Assembly (NCBI RefSeq): GCF_007197775.1
Contig: NZ_CP041638.1
Coordinates: 2,976,001 to 3,040,000, forward strand
From: Thalassotalea sp. PS06
Lineage (GTDB): Bacteria; Pseudomonadota; Gammaproteobacteria; Enterobacterales; Alteromonadaceae
Length of the DNA: 64,000 nt
Direction: 5' to 3'
This document shows, piece by piece, positions 48,110 to 57,460 of this stretch. Position numbers and translations under genes: made by a program. Each line of letters opens with the position of its first letter. Position 1 is the stretch's first letter. The notes beneath the pieces are model-generated. The model was not told where the DNA came from. It saw only the letters and a list, made by a program, of their open reading frames with translations, and did not search any database.

Positions 48110-48389
48110 TTTCTAGTCACTCAGCAAATTTTCTAGAAGGTATAGCTCACAAATTAATTCGTCGAATGGTATGAAGAAAAAACTGGGGCAATTTAATAGA
48201 TTTTTCATTCAAACTTGCCCATCCGGGAATGCCCGTGAGGTAATTCTACGGCGTACTCGCTATTTGAAATGGAATGACCATTCCTAAATACCGACGCCTT
48301 GTATAATTCCCTCGGCTGACATTCTGACTAGACCACATAATTAAGTGGATTGGTATAAGCAAGTGCTCATTGTGCGATTGCTGCTAACG
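48110..48389. repeat. Spacer with partial dispersed repeat
   Basis: GGAATGACCATTCC is a perfect palindrome near 48270. The last 30 bp, ending TAAGTGGATTGGTATA, match the outer end of the ACTGAGTG repeat family. No gene is seen. Confidence 0.4.
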
Positions 48390-48857
48390 TTACATTTTCT
48401 GGAAAAGTACGTGCAGCTTCTCTAACGTTGCGTCAATCTCGCTGACTTTAGTGGGTGCGATAAAGATGGTGTCGTCACCGGCGATAGTACCCAGTACGCC
48501 ATCGGCTTTACCCAATGAATCCAACAAACGAGCAATTAACTGTGCCGCACCCGGACTGGTGCGCAGGATTATCATCATTTCATTGGCTTCGATATCGAGT
48601 ACTAACTGACGCAGCGGACTTTTGGCGGTAGGAACACCAAGCTCTGCTGGCAGACAATAAACCATTTCCTGCCGTGCGTTACGGGTGCGCACGGCACCGA
48701 ATTTACTCAACATCCGGGACACTTTCGACTGGCTGATATTATCAAAGCCCTGAGCGCGAAGCGCTTCGACTATCTCACCTTGAGAACCAAATCTTTCCTG
48801 TTTCAGTAAATCTTTAAAAGCATTCACCAATGCTTCCTGCTTTTGCTGTAATGACAT
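48390..48857 (-). CDS. argR: Arginine repressor ArgR
   Basis: A 155-residue ArgR. The N-terminal winged helix has [15 protein letters not shown] and the recognition element [20 protein letters not shown]. The C-terminal arginine-binding/hexamer domain includes [17 protein letters not shown] 48857 ([11 protein letters not shown]) fits the family; in-frame ATGs further upstream give a 21-residue extension that is unlikely. It is divergent from mdh, as in E. coli relatives. I saw no clear ARG box in the 338-bp spacer. Confidence 0.96.
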   Translation of the reverse strand: MSLQQKQEALVNAFKDLLKQERFGSQGEIVEALRAQGFDNISQSKVSRMLSKFGAVRTRNARQEMVYCLPAELGVPTAKSPLRQLVLDIEANEMMIILRTSPGAAQLIARLLDSLGKADGVLGTIAGDDTIFIAPTKVSEIDATLEKLHVLFQKM

Positions 48858-49119
48858 ATTGATTGTTCTTCTATCTAACGAAAGTAAACTTGAATCTTTT
48901 TCCCGAAAGCATACCATCAAATACCTGATGTTGATATAAATCGATTGTATTTTTAGTTACATTTCTGTATCGTTTGTGCACCCAAAATTTGGTTGATTTT
49001 TTCCGGTGAAGTTCAAATTGCTTCAACCAGGATATTAACGTTTTCGGGAGTAGCTGGTTTAGCGACAGATTTTGCCCCCTAAATTCCTGCCACTTCTCAT
49101 ATAAGTTTTGAACTAAACT

Positions 49120-49148
49120 TTGACGTATCCTGAATCCAGGACGACTAT
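49120..49148 (+). promoter_or_regulatory. Candidate mdh promoter
   Basis: TTGACG at 49120-49125 and GACTAT at 49143-49148, spaced 17 bp, lie about 48 bp before the mdh ATG. The -35 is near perfect and the -10 is weak. Confidence 0.4.
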
Positions 49149-49195
49149 CAATCGAGCATAAATTAAAGTAATTACTCAATCCTCGGAGAAGTTAA

Positions 49196-50134
49196 ATGAA
49201 AGTTACTGTCTTAGGCGCAGCTGGTGGTATCGGTCAAGCGTTATCTTTACTATTAAAAACCCAATTACCTGCCGGTTCAGAATTGTCTTTATATGACGTT
49301 GCTCCAGTAGTTCCTGGTGTTGCTGTAGATTTATCACACATCCCTACTGCAGTATCTGTTGAAGGTTTCGGTAAAGAAGACTTAGATTCTGCACTTGCGG
49401 GTTCTGACGTTGTATTGATCCCTGCAGGTATGCCTCGTAAGCCCGGTATGGATCGTGCTGATCTATTCGCTGTAAACGCCGGCATCATCAAAACTCTTGC
49501 TGAAGGCATCGTTAGAAACTGTCCGAAAGCGTTAGTTGGGGTAATTACTAACCCAGTAAACGGCACTGTGCCAATCGTTGCTGAAGTATTCAAAAAAGCC
49601 GGTACTTATGAAGCAAACCGTGTTTTCGGTGTAACCACTCTTGACGTTATCCGTTCTGAAGCTTTCGTTGCAGAACTTAAGGGTCTTGATGTTGCTAACA
49701 CTAAGGTTCCGGTAATTGGTGGCCACTCTGGTACCACTATCCTTCCTCTTCTTTCCCAAGTTGAAGGTGTTGAGTTCACTGAAGAAGAAGTTGCCGCACT
49801 TACTCCACGCATCCAAAACGCGGGTACGGAAGTTGTTAATGCTAAAGCCGGTGGCGGTTCTGCGACACTTTCTATGGGCGCAGCTGCAGCGCGTTTTTGT
49901 CTTTCTCTTATTAAAGGTCTGCAAGGCGAAGAAAACGTTATCGATTACGCATACGTTGAAGGTAACACTGGCGACGCACAATACTTCGCGCAGCCAGTTC
50001 GTCTAGGTAAAAACGGTGTTGAAGAATACCTACCTTACGGTGAGCTAAGCGCGTTTGAGCAAAAAGCAAAAGACGACATGCTAGCAACCCTTAACAAAGA
50101 CATTCAGGAAGGCGTTGATTTTATCAACCAGTAA
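49196..50134 (+). CDS. mdh: Malate dehydrogenase (NAD+)
   Basis: A 312-residue enzyme of the E. coli Mdh type. The dinucleotide site is [12 protein letters not shown] (residues 4-15). Substrate-binding arginines are in [12 protein letters not shown] near 78-89. The catalytic histidine is in [12 protein letters not shown] near residues 175-186. It interconverts malate and oxaloacetate in the TCA cycle. Codons are strongly biased to those typical of highly expressed genes, more so than in its neighbours. A strong terminator follows. Confidence 0.98.
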   Translation: MKVTVLGAAGGIGQALSLLLKTQLPAGSELSLYDVAPVVPGVAVDLSHIPTAVSVEGFGKEDLDSALAGSDVVLIPAGMPRKPGMDRADLFAVNAGIIKTLAEGIVRNCPKALVGVITNPVNGTVPIVAEVFKKAGTYEANRVFGVTTLDVIRSEAFVAELKGLDVANTKVPVIGGHSGTTILPLLSQVEGVEFTEEEVAALTPRIQNAGTEVVNAKAGGGSATLSMGAAAARFCLSLIKGLQGEENVIDYAYVEGNTGDAQYFAQPVRLGKNGVEEYLPYGELSAFEQKAKDDMLATLNKDIQEGVDFINQ

Positions 50135-50151
50135 TCCGAACTTGAGTTTCT

Positions 50152-50178
50152 AAAAAAGCCCGCTTCGCGGGCTTTTTT
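50152..50178 (+). terminator. Rho-independent terminator after mdh
   Basis: AAAAAAGCCCGC and GCGGGCTTTTTT form a perfect stem with a TTC loop, 18 bp after the mdh stop. Confidence 0.95.
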
Positions 50179-50204
50179 GTTTTTGGGAGAGGACTGCGTC
50201 GAAT

Positions 50205-50396
50205 TTAGCCATGGATGGCTTATATGCAGAAAATGCACTAATACATGGAAGTATGTAGATAGAATAACGCACTAATACACGGAAGTATGTAGGTAGAATA
50301 ACGCAGGAGCGGTTATCGAGGAGCAGTTATCGAGGAGCAATTTTCTGTTTTAGCCATGGATGGCTTATATGCAGAAAATGCGGGAGCAATTTTCTG
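50205..50396. repeat. Dispersed CCATGGATGG-type repeats, copies 2 and 3
   Basis: GCCATGGATGGCTTATATGC followed by AGAAAATGC occurs at 50205-50239 and again at 50351-50396, the latter with GGGAGCAATTTTCT. Between them lie two direct copies of CTAATACA(T/C)GGAAGTATGTAG and two of GGTTATCGAGGAGC-like text. Confidence 0.75.
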
Positions 50397-50448
50397 TGAG
50401 GACGCTGTCGTAGAGGACGCTGTCGAGAAATTGAGTTTCTCTTGGTAT

Positions 50449-50514
50449 GTATCGCAAGCGATACTTCGAGCGCACAATCAAAGATTGTTCCAGGTACGCG
50501 ACATAAAACGTCGC
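50449..50514. repeat. Run of three short perfect hairpins
   Basis: GTATCGC-AA-GCGATAC (50449-50464), ACAATC-AAA-GATTGT (50474-50488) and GCGAC-N7-GTCGC (50498-50514) follow one another in 66 bp with no open frame. They look like one modular RNA or DNA structure, perhaps part of the adjacent repeat. Confidence 0.5.
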
Positions 50515-50613
50515 TTCGAGTGAAAAGCAAAAACCCTTGCGTCATTCCCTGATACTACAGGGAATCTTGGTTCAAGCTACATATCTCGAAAGTGCTAGCC
50601 GGAACCACATGCC

Positions 50614-50765
50614 ATCCTGTTTATTTACATCGTCATCCCGTGCTCCGACACGGGACCTCCCTTCGGTGTACTGAGACTTGTTTACTTAGTTCTTGAGCTA
50701 AGAAGTTGAAATAAACAGGATAACAGCATGCGTTAGCAGGTCCCGCATCAAGTGCGGGATGACGG
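50614..50765. repeat. Inverted repeat of the GTCATCCCG type
   Basis: CGTCATCCCG (from 50631) leading to GGGACCT, and AGGTCCCGC (from 50739) leading to GCGGGATGACG, form long inverted arms. A second perfect 13-bp pair, ATCCTGTTTATTT (50614) and AAATAAACAGGAT (50710), interleaves with it. GTCATCCCG repeats are widespread in proteobacterial spacers. No gene lies between 50135 and 50893. Confidence 0.7.
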
Positions 50766-50893
50766 TCAACTTTATAGATATAGCGGAAGGTTCAATGGCT
50801 AAAACCCGCATAGCCAGGCCGTTGAGGAGGCGCTTCAACAAGCGCCATTTAAAGATATTGCAGAGTAATTCTAAAGTTTGTAACAGAGATAAG

Positions 50894-51865
50894 TTAAGCG
50901 GAACGTTCCACGGCAATTCCCGCTAATGCGATTAATGCCTGTTTGTAATCACTTTCGGGTAGGTCTTTTAACGCATCAATTGCTTTTTGCGATTCTTCCA
51001 TCGCTTTTTGATACGTGTATTCCAGTGCCCCTGTGGTTTCTAAAATACCAAGGATCTCTTCCAGATGTTCCATACCATTGCAGGTTTCAATCGCTTCGCG
51101 AATACGCTTTTCCTGAGCATCGGTTCCTTTTTGCATCGCATAGAGCAATGGCAAGGTAGGCTTTCCTTCACTTAAGTCATCACCGACGTTTTTACCCATT
51201 TCCTGAGCATCCGCAGTGTAATCCAATAAATCATCTACGAGCTGGAATGCAGTACCTAAATGACGACCATAAAGCGTCATTGCATCTTCGACATCATGAG
51301 GTTGCTTCATAATAACCGCAGCTAAACGCGTAGCCGCTTCAAACAACTTCGCGGTTTTGCAGTAGATAACCTGCATATAGCTTTCTTCAGTCGTGTCGGC
51401 ATCATTACAATTCATCAACTGCAGGACTTCACCCTCGGCAACAATATTGGTTGCATCGGATAGCACTTCCATCACCGTCATATTTTGCAGCGTTACCATC
51501 ATCTGAAATGAACGGGTATAAAGAAAGTCACCAACCAGAACACTGGCACTGTTGCCGAATAATGCATTTGCGGTTTCTCGACCACGTCGTAATTCTGACT
51601 CGTCAACTACATCGTCATGTAACAGTGTTGCGGTATGAATAAATTCAATAATCGCCGCAAGGCATACATGATCTTTTCCTTCGTATCCCATTGCCCGAGC
51701 GGCAAGGACCGTAAGTAATGGTCGCATACGCTTGCCACCAGCATTGACAATATACATCCCGAGCTGGTTAATTAACGCCACGTCCGATGCCAACTGCTCA
51801 AAAATCAGCTTATTGACGGCATCCATATCCGATTGCGCTAAGGACTGAATCTGTTCAATTTTCAT
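50894..51865 (-). CDS. ispB: Octaprenyl diphosphate synthase
   Basis: A 323-residue trans-isoprenyl diphosphate synthase. The two aspartate-rich motifs are LLHDDVVDESELRRG near residues 81-95 and LVDDLLDYTAD near 206-216. Together with GKRMRPLLTVL they bind the allylic substrate and magnesium. It makes the C40-type side chain of ubiquinone/menaquinone; chain length is assumed from orthology. It is divergent from rplU, a conserved arrangement. Confidence 0.95.
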   Translation of the reverse strand: MKIEQIQSLAQSDMDAVNKLIFEQLASDVALINQLGMYIVNAGGKRMRPLLTVLAARAMGYEGKDHVCLAAIIEFIHTATLLHDDVVDESELRRGRETANALFGNSASVLVGDFLYTRSFQMMVTLQNMTVMEVLSDATNIVAEGEVLQLMNCNDADTTEESYMQVIYCKTAKLFEAATRLAAVIMKQPHDVEDAMTLYGRHLGTAFQLVDDLLDYTADAQEMGKNVGDDLSEGKPTLPLLYAMQKGTDAQEKRIREAIETCNGMEHLEEILGILETTGALEYTYQKAMEESQKAIDALKDLPESDYKQALIALAGIAVERSA

Positions 51866-52108
51866 ATAGATTTGCTACTGTTACTCGCTAGTTCTTCTAC
51901 GGTAAGTGTAATTAACGAAAAAGCCATAGATTGATAGTAAAATAAGATTGCTGATTTTACACGATTTTAAGGGATAACAAACCTTTATTAAGGTTTGCAA
52001 TTAAAAGCCCGGTTACCCTTGTGTGAATTAAAGGTAACGCCCGACAGAGCTGCTTCTGACATAAATATAACTTTGGCGAAAAAACTTACAGAAATTTTAT
52101 AATTAGGC

Positions 52109-52137
52109 TTGCTCTGGGAAGATTCTTAGCGTAGAAT
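52109..52137 (+). promoter_or_regulatory. Promoter of rplU-rpmA
   Basis: TTGCTC (52109-52114) and TAGAAT (52132-52137) are separated by 17 bp and lie about 58 bp before rplU. GGAG precedes the start codon. The rest of the 329-bp ispB/rplU spacer shows nothing recognisable. Confidence 0.6.
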
Positions 52138-52194
52138 CCGCGACCTATTATTTTAATTTGCGCGTCAATTTATTCGACGCATTACGGAGTAGCT

Positions 52195-52506
52195 ATGTAC
52201 GCGGTATTCCAAAGTGGTGGTAAACAGCACCGTGTGAGTGAAGGTCAAACCATTCGCCTAGAGAAACTAGAGCTGGAAGTTGGTTCGACAGTTGAGTTCG
52301 ATAATGTATTAATGGTTGCCAATGGCGACGATATCAACGTAGGTGCGCCTTACGTTGAAGGTGGTAAGGTTACAGCTGAAGTTGTCAGCCAGGGCCGTGC
52401 CGATAAAGTAAAAATTGTTAAATTTAAACGCCGTAAGCATTCACGCAAGCAAATGGGCCACCGTCAGTGGTTCACTGAAGTGAAGATTACTGGTATTAAC
52501 GGTTAA
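52195..52506 (+). CDS. rplU: Large ribosomal subunit protein bL21
   Basis: A 103-residue bL21: begins [18 protein letters not shown] and ends with the [29 protein letters not shown]-binding tail. It binds 23S rRNA early in large-subunit assembly. It is 15 bp from rpmA and shares its operon. Confidence 0.99.
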   Translation: MYAVFQSGGKQHRVSEGQTIRLEKLELEVGSTVEFDNVLMVANGDDINVGAPYVEGGKVTAEVVSQGRADKVKIVKFKRRKHSRKQMGHRQWFTEVKITGING

Positions 52507-52521
52507 TAGGAGTCTTTAAAA

Positions 52522-52779
52522 ATGGCACATAAGAAGGCAGCTGGTAGTACTCGTAACGGTCGTGATTCAGAAAGCAAACGCTTAGGTGTTAAGCGCTTTG
52601 GTGGTGAGACTGTTTTAGCGGGTAACATTATTGTTCGTCAACGTGGTACTAAATTCCACGCTGGTAACAACATGGGTATGGGTAAAGACCACACTCTATT
52701 CGCTCTAACTGACGGTAAAGTTCAGTTCGAAGTTAAAGGTCCTCAAAACCGTAAGTACGTAAGCATCGTTGCTGAGTAA
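52522..52779 (+). CDS. rpmA: Large ribosomal subunit protein bL27
   Basis: An 85-residue bL27 beginning [20 protein letters not shown]. Its flexible N-terminus reaches the peptidyl transferase centre. It follows rplU and is ended by a terminator at 52799. Confidence 0.99.
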   Translation: MAHKKAAGSTRNGRDSESKRLGVKRFGGETVLAGNIIVRQRGTKFHAGNNMGMGKDHTLFALTDGKVQFEVKGPQNRKYVSIVAE

Positions 52780-52798
52780 TCTACGGGACAGAGTTCCA

Positions 52799-52829
52799 AA
52801 AAAACCTCGCTCTGCGAGGTTTTTTTTTA
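52799..52829 (+). terminator. Rho-independent terminator after rpmA
   Basis: AAAAACCTCGC and GCGAGGTTTTT pair around TCT and are followed by T residues, 20 bp after the stop. Confidence 0.95.
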
Positions 52830-52856
52830 TTACATGGATGTAAGTATGCCCGGTTA

Positions 52857-53192
52857 GCAGGACGCGGTAAGGGTATGCAGGAGATATGCTTCGTCGAGAT
52901 ATTGGCGTCCATGATATCTCGACATACCGTAAATCCTTTTACATATCCTCACGACCCATGGATGGTTTCCTACAAGGATGTTGATATATCGATTGTGTCT
53001 GGAACTGACAATCGATTCTAGTGGGGGTTTATGTCTAAGAAGGCTAAGTATGCCCGGATTTCGCCATGGATGGTGTATATATCGAAAATGCAGGAGCAAT
53101 TTTCGTATAGCAGGACGCGGTACGGGTATGCTGGAGATATGCTTCGTCGAGATATTGGCGTCGATGATATATCGACATTGTAAATCCCTTTA
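52857..53192. repeat. Duplicated 85-bp hairpin unit with CCATGGATGG copies
   Basis: Two direct copies (52857-52941 and 53109-53192) begin AGCAGGACGCGGTA and run through GGAGATATGCTTCGTCGAGA to TAAATCC, differing at only a few bases. Each contains the hairpin TCGAGATAT...ATATCTCGA or its near match. CCATGGATGG-type copies lie at 52954-52970 and 53061-53105. No gene is present between rpmA and obgE. Confidence 0.8.
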
Positions 53193-53326
53193 CTTACCCT
53201 GAAGGGTTTATATACAAAATAGAGTCTAGAATTAATAGACAAAGTTTTTAATCGAAATCTATTGTTCTCTCAAATAGAGAGTCTACTGAGCTTTAAGTTT
53301 CAATAGATGAAATCGGAGTAATATAA

Positions 53327-54491
<1,165 letters not shown>

Positions 54492-54493
<2 letters not shown>

Positions 54494-54545
54494 AGCCTTC
54501 AGCCAGTAGAGAGCCCTCAGCCATTAGAGAGCCTTCAGCTATTCA
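54492..54545. repeat. Three 18-bp tandem repeats
   Basis: GAGCC(T/C)TCAGCCA(G/T)TAGA-type units repeat three times directly after the obgE stop codon. Confidence 0.7.
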
Positions 54546-54551
54546 ATTAGA

Positions 54552-54580
54552 AACTCCCTAAACGGGAGTTTTTTGTTTTT
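54552..54580 (+). terminator. Rho-independent terminator after obgE
   Basis: AAACTCCC and GGGAGTTT pair around a short loop and are followed by TTTTG and T residues. Confidence 0.9.
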
Positions 54581-54662
54581 AGGCTACCGCTATGTCATTG
54601 CTGACATAAAGGATTCATGACACAATTGCCTCACTTTCAATACAACTGAATAAGCGTATCTC

Positions 54663-55166
54663 ATGCCTGTTTTATCCATGATTGTTGCCCATGCGGATAA
54701 CCGCGTTATTGGCAAAGATAATCAAATGCCTTGGCACATGCCTGCGGACCTTAAATACTTCAAGCAAACTACATTGAAAAAGCCTGTAGTTATGGGACGT
54801 AAAACCTTTGAATCCATCGGATTCCCTCTGCCTGGACGTCGAAATATCGTTATTTCCCGAGACAAAGATTATAGCGCCGATGGTATTGAAGTGGTTTCCA
54901 GTATTGATGCGGCATTAGCTTCCGCACAAGAAAGCGAAGAGATTATGGTTATTGGCGGTGGCAGTATTTACGAGCATTGCCTGGCATCTGCTGATCGCCT
55001 TTATATTACCGAGATTGCTTTGAATACCGATGGCGATACCTATTTCCCCGACTATTTATCCGATAACGCCTGGCAATGTGTTTCAGAACAAGAGCATCTT
55101 GCAGACGATAAAAACCCTCATAACTATTGCTTTAAAGTTTATGAACGAGTACTCAAAAACAATTAG
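54663..55166 (+). CDS. folA: Dihydrofolate reductase
   Basis: A 167-residue DHFR. Signature blocks are MIVAHADNRVIGKDNQMPWHMPADLKYF at the start, VVMGRKTFESIG near residues 42-53 with the NADPH site, and IMVIGGGSIYEHCL near 98. The catalytic Asp is in PADLKYF. It reduces dihydrofolate to tetrahydrofolate. It is a single gene facing maeA. Confidence 0.97.
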   Translation: MPVLSMIVAHADNRVIGKDNQMPWHMPADLKYFKQTTLKKPVVMGRKTFESIGFPLPGRRNIVISRDKDYSADGIEVVSSIDAALASAQESEEIMVIGGGSIYEHCLASADRLYITEIALNTDGDTYFPDYLSDNAWQCVSEQEHLADDKNPHNYCFKVYERVLKNN

Positions 55167-55225
55167 CGATGCACGTGTTCTAGAATGGTGACAGGGACAT
55201 AAGAATAGTTTTTATTTGACTAAAA

Positions 55226-55260
55226 TCTAAAAAAACCGAGAAGTCCCGGTTTTTTTAGAT
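55226..55260. terminator. Bidirectional terminator between folA and maeA
   Basis: ATCTAAAAAAACCG.G and C.CGGTTTTTTTAGAT form a long stem around AAGT, with A and T runs serving both convergent genes. Confidence 0.92.
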
Positions 55261-55271
55261 AGGAATAAGCC

Positions 55272-56984
55272 TTAAATGGTTGAACGGCGATACTGTCGAT
55301 ACTGAGGTTTCCAGAAGTTCCTCTCAATATTTTTCAACAGTTGCTCATCACTTATTTCCAATGCTAAGCCTTGCTGCTGAGCAAGCTTACCAATCGCAAA
55401 CGCAATATCTTTACTCAAAGAGGCTATTTGCGTTAACGGTGGTAACAGATCGCCCTCGCCTTCATTCGCCAATGGCGACGCATTGGCAAGCGTTTCACTG
55501 GCTACCATCAACATTTCATCGCTGATAAATTTGATATTAGCAGCCAATACCCCAAGACCAATACCCGGGAAAATGTATGCGTTATTACACTGGGAAATCG
55601 TATGGGTTTTGCCGTCATAGGTTACTGGCTTAAACGGACTACCTGTGGCAACAATGACGTCACCATCGGTCCATTCAATCACTTCTTCAGGGCGGGCTTC
55701 AACTTGACGTGAGGGATTACTCAATGGAAATACGATTGGCGTGTCACAGCCGCGTTTCATGGTTTTGATAACTTCTTCAGTAAACAAACCACCAACTCCG
55801 GAAACACCAACCAGAACCGTAGGTTCAACATTTGCCATAACCTCCAGTAATGACGCGTGCTCACCCTCAATTGCCCAGCCAGAGGTTAAGGCAGTTGGTT
55901 GTGCTAATCGTTGTTGGAAATCACGAAGCCCCTGCATATCGTCGGTTACCAGACCATGACGATCAATCATATAGACACGTCCACGGGCTTCGGTATCGCT
56001 CAGGCCTTCCTGCTTCATTTGCGCGACCACTTGTTCGGCAATACCACAACCTGCACTTCCACCGCCGACAAACACCACCTTTTGCTCTGACAACGCCTGC
56101 TTTTTAGTACGACAGGCAGCCATTAAGGTGCCAACCGTAACCGATGCGGTACCTTGAATGTCATCATTGAAACAGCAGATTTCGTTTTTATAGCGTTGCA
56201 ACAATGGCATGGCATTCGGTTGCGCAAAATCTTCGAACTGCAACAAAACATTTGGCCAGCGACGTTTCACCGCCTTAATGAACAGATCAACAAATTCGTC
56301 GTACTCTTCCTGACTAATACGCTTGTGACGAGCGCCCATATACATAGGGTCATTCAGTAGTTTTTCATTGTTAGTTCCAACATCTAACATCACCGGTAGC
56401 GTGTAAGCCGGGCTGATACCACCACAGGCGGTATACAAAGATAGCTTACCAATCGGGATCCCCATGCCACCAATACCCTGGTCGCCAAGACCAAGAATAC
56501 GCTCACCGTCGGTAACAACAATAACTTTTACTTTTTGTTTTGTTGCATTATGGAGGATATCGTCAATTTGATGACGTTCTGCATAAGAGATAAACAGACC
56601 ACGGTTAGAGCGGTAGATATCAGAAAATCGCTCACAGGCATCGCCAACGGTCGGGGTATAAATAATTGGCATCATCTCTTCCAGATGTGCCTGCACCAAC
56701 GCATGAAACAGGGTTTCATTTTTATCCTGGATATTACGAAGATAGATATGCTTATTCAGCGAATCACGGAAGCTCGAATACTGCATGTATGCGCGCTCAA
56801 CCTGCTCTTCAATCGTTTCAAAACGCGGTGGTAATAATCCTGTCAGGTTAAAACTCACTCGCTCCTGAGCAGAGAAAGCACTACCTTTATTAAGCAGAGG
56901 CGTCTCTAACAGAGTCGGCCCAGCATAGGGAATGTATAAGGGTCCTTTTTCAGAAGGTTTTGTCATAACTACGTCGCTTGTCAA
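55272..56984 (-). CDS. maeA: NAD-dependent malic enzyme
   Basis: A 570-residue malic enzyme of the MaeA/SfcA type. Motifs are [13 protein letters not shown] near residue 111, [26 protein letters not shown] near 158 (malate and metal site), [12 protein letters not shown] near 270, and [13 protein letters not shown] near 309 (NAD site). It decarboxylates malate to pyruvate. Length fits the family. From 56985 to 57166 no gene is seen. Confidence 0.96.
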   Translation of the reverse strand: MTSDVVMTKPSEKGPLYIPYAGPTLLETPLLNKGSAFSAQERVSFNLTGLLPPRFETIEEQVERAYMQYSSFRDSLNKHIYLRNIQDKNETLFHALVQAHLEEMMPIIYTPTVGDACERFSDIYRSNRGLFISYAERHQIDDILHNATKQKVKVIVVTDGERILGLGDQGIGGMGIPIGKLSLYTACGGISPAYTLPVMLDVGTNNEKLLNDPMYMGARHKRISQEEYDEFVDLFIKAVKRRWPNVLLQFEDFAQPNAMPLLQRYKNEICCFNDDIQGTASVTVGTLMAACRTKKQALSEQKVVFVGGGSAGCGIAEQVVAQMKQEGLSDTEARGRVYMIDRHGLVTDDMQGLRDFQQRLAQPTALTSGWAIEGEHASLLEVMANVEPTVLVGVSGVGGLFTEEVIKTMKRGCDTPIVFPLSNPSRQVEARPEEVIEWTDGDVIVATGSPFKPVTYDGKTHTISQCNNAYIFPGIGLGVLAANIKFISDEMLMVASETLANASPLANEGEGDLLPPLTQIASLSKDIAFAIGKLAQQQGLALEISDEQLLKNIERNFWKPQYRQYRRSTI

Positions 56985-57166
56985 TGAATACCAATGGTGC
57001 AGAAGGCCGCGTATTGTACTGAGTTTTAGCGCAGGTTAACACCTGTTCGTTGCAGATCAGACCTGTTTATAAGTAATTTGTTGCCGAATTTTAACAAAAC
57101 GCCGCGCTGGTAATACCAAGGCCTTACTTAATTGAACATTATGGTTAAAGATTCACTCAGGCGTGT

Positions 57167-57367
57167 TTAGTCCATTTCATCCATCCAGGCGAGTTGGATA
57201 GCTTCAAGGACGCGCTCACCGCAATGGTTTGGATCATCATCAAAACGCTCGAGCGCCAGCACCCATTGCATCAATTCTGGAAAATGCAGTTGACGGGGAT
57301 CGACATCGGGATGTTGTTCGATCAAATCCAATGCGATTTCTAACGAATCGATCCATTTTAATCCCAT
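57167..57367 (-). CDS. iscX: Fe-S cluster assembly protein IscX
   Basis: A 66-residue acidic protein with the IscX pattern: GLKWIDSLEIALDLIEQHPDVDP, RFPELMQWV-like block and FDDDPNHCGERVLEAIQLAWMDE. IscX binds IscS and iron and modulates cluster assembly. Here it stands apart from an isc operon but just downstream of a cysteine-desulfurase fusion gene, with a terminator between. Confidence 0.94.
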   Translation of the reverse strand: MGLKWIDSLEIALDLIEQHPDVDPRQLHFPELMQWVLALERFDDDPNHCGERVLEAIQLAWMDEMD

Positions 57368-57412
57368 AGGAAATCTCCAATAAAAAGCGACACCCTAAAG
57401 CATAGTAAAAAT

Positions 57413-57440
57413 AAAAACCCGTGTGAAAACACGGGTTTTT
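57413..57440 (-). terminator. Terminator after the desulfurase fusion gene
   Basis: AAAAACCCGTGT and ACACGGGTTTTT pair perfectly around GAAA, 21 bp beyond the stop at 57461 in the direction of transcription. Confidence 0.93.
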
Positions 57441-57460
57441 AGATGGGAAAAAATATTGTA

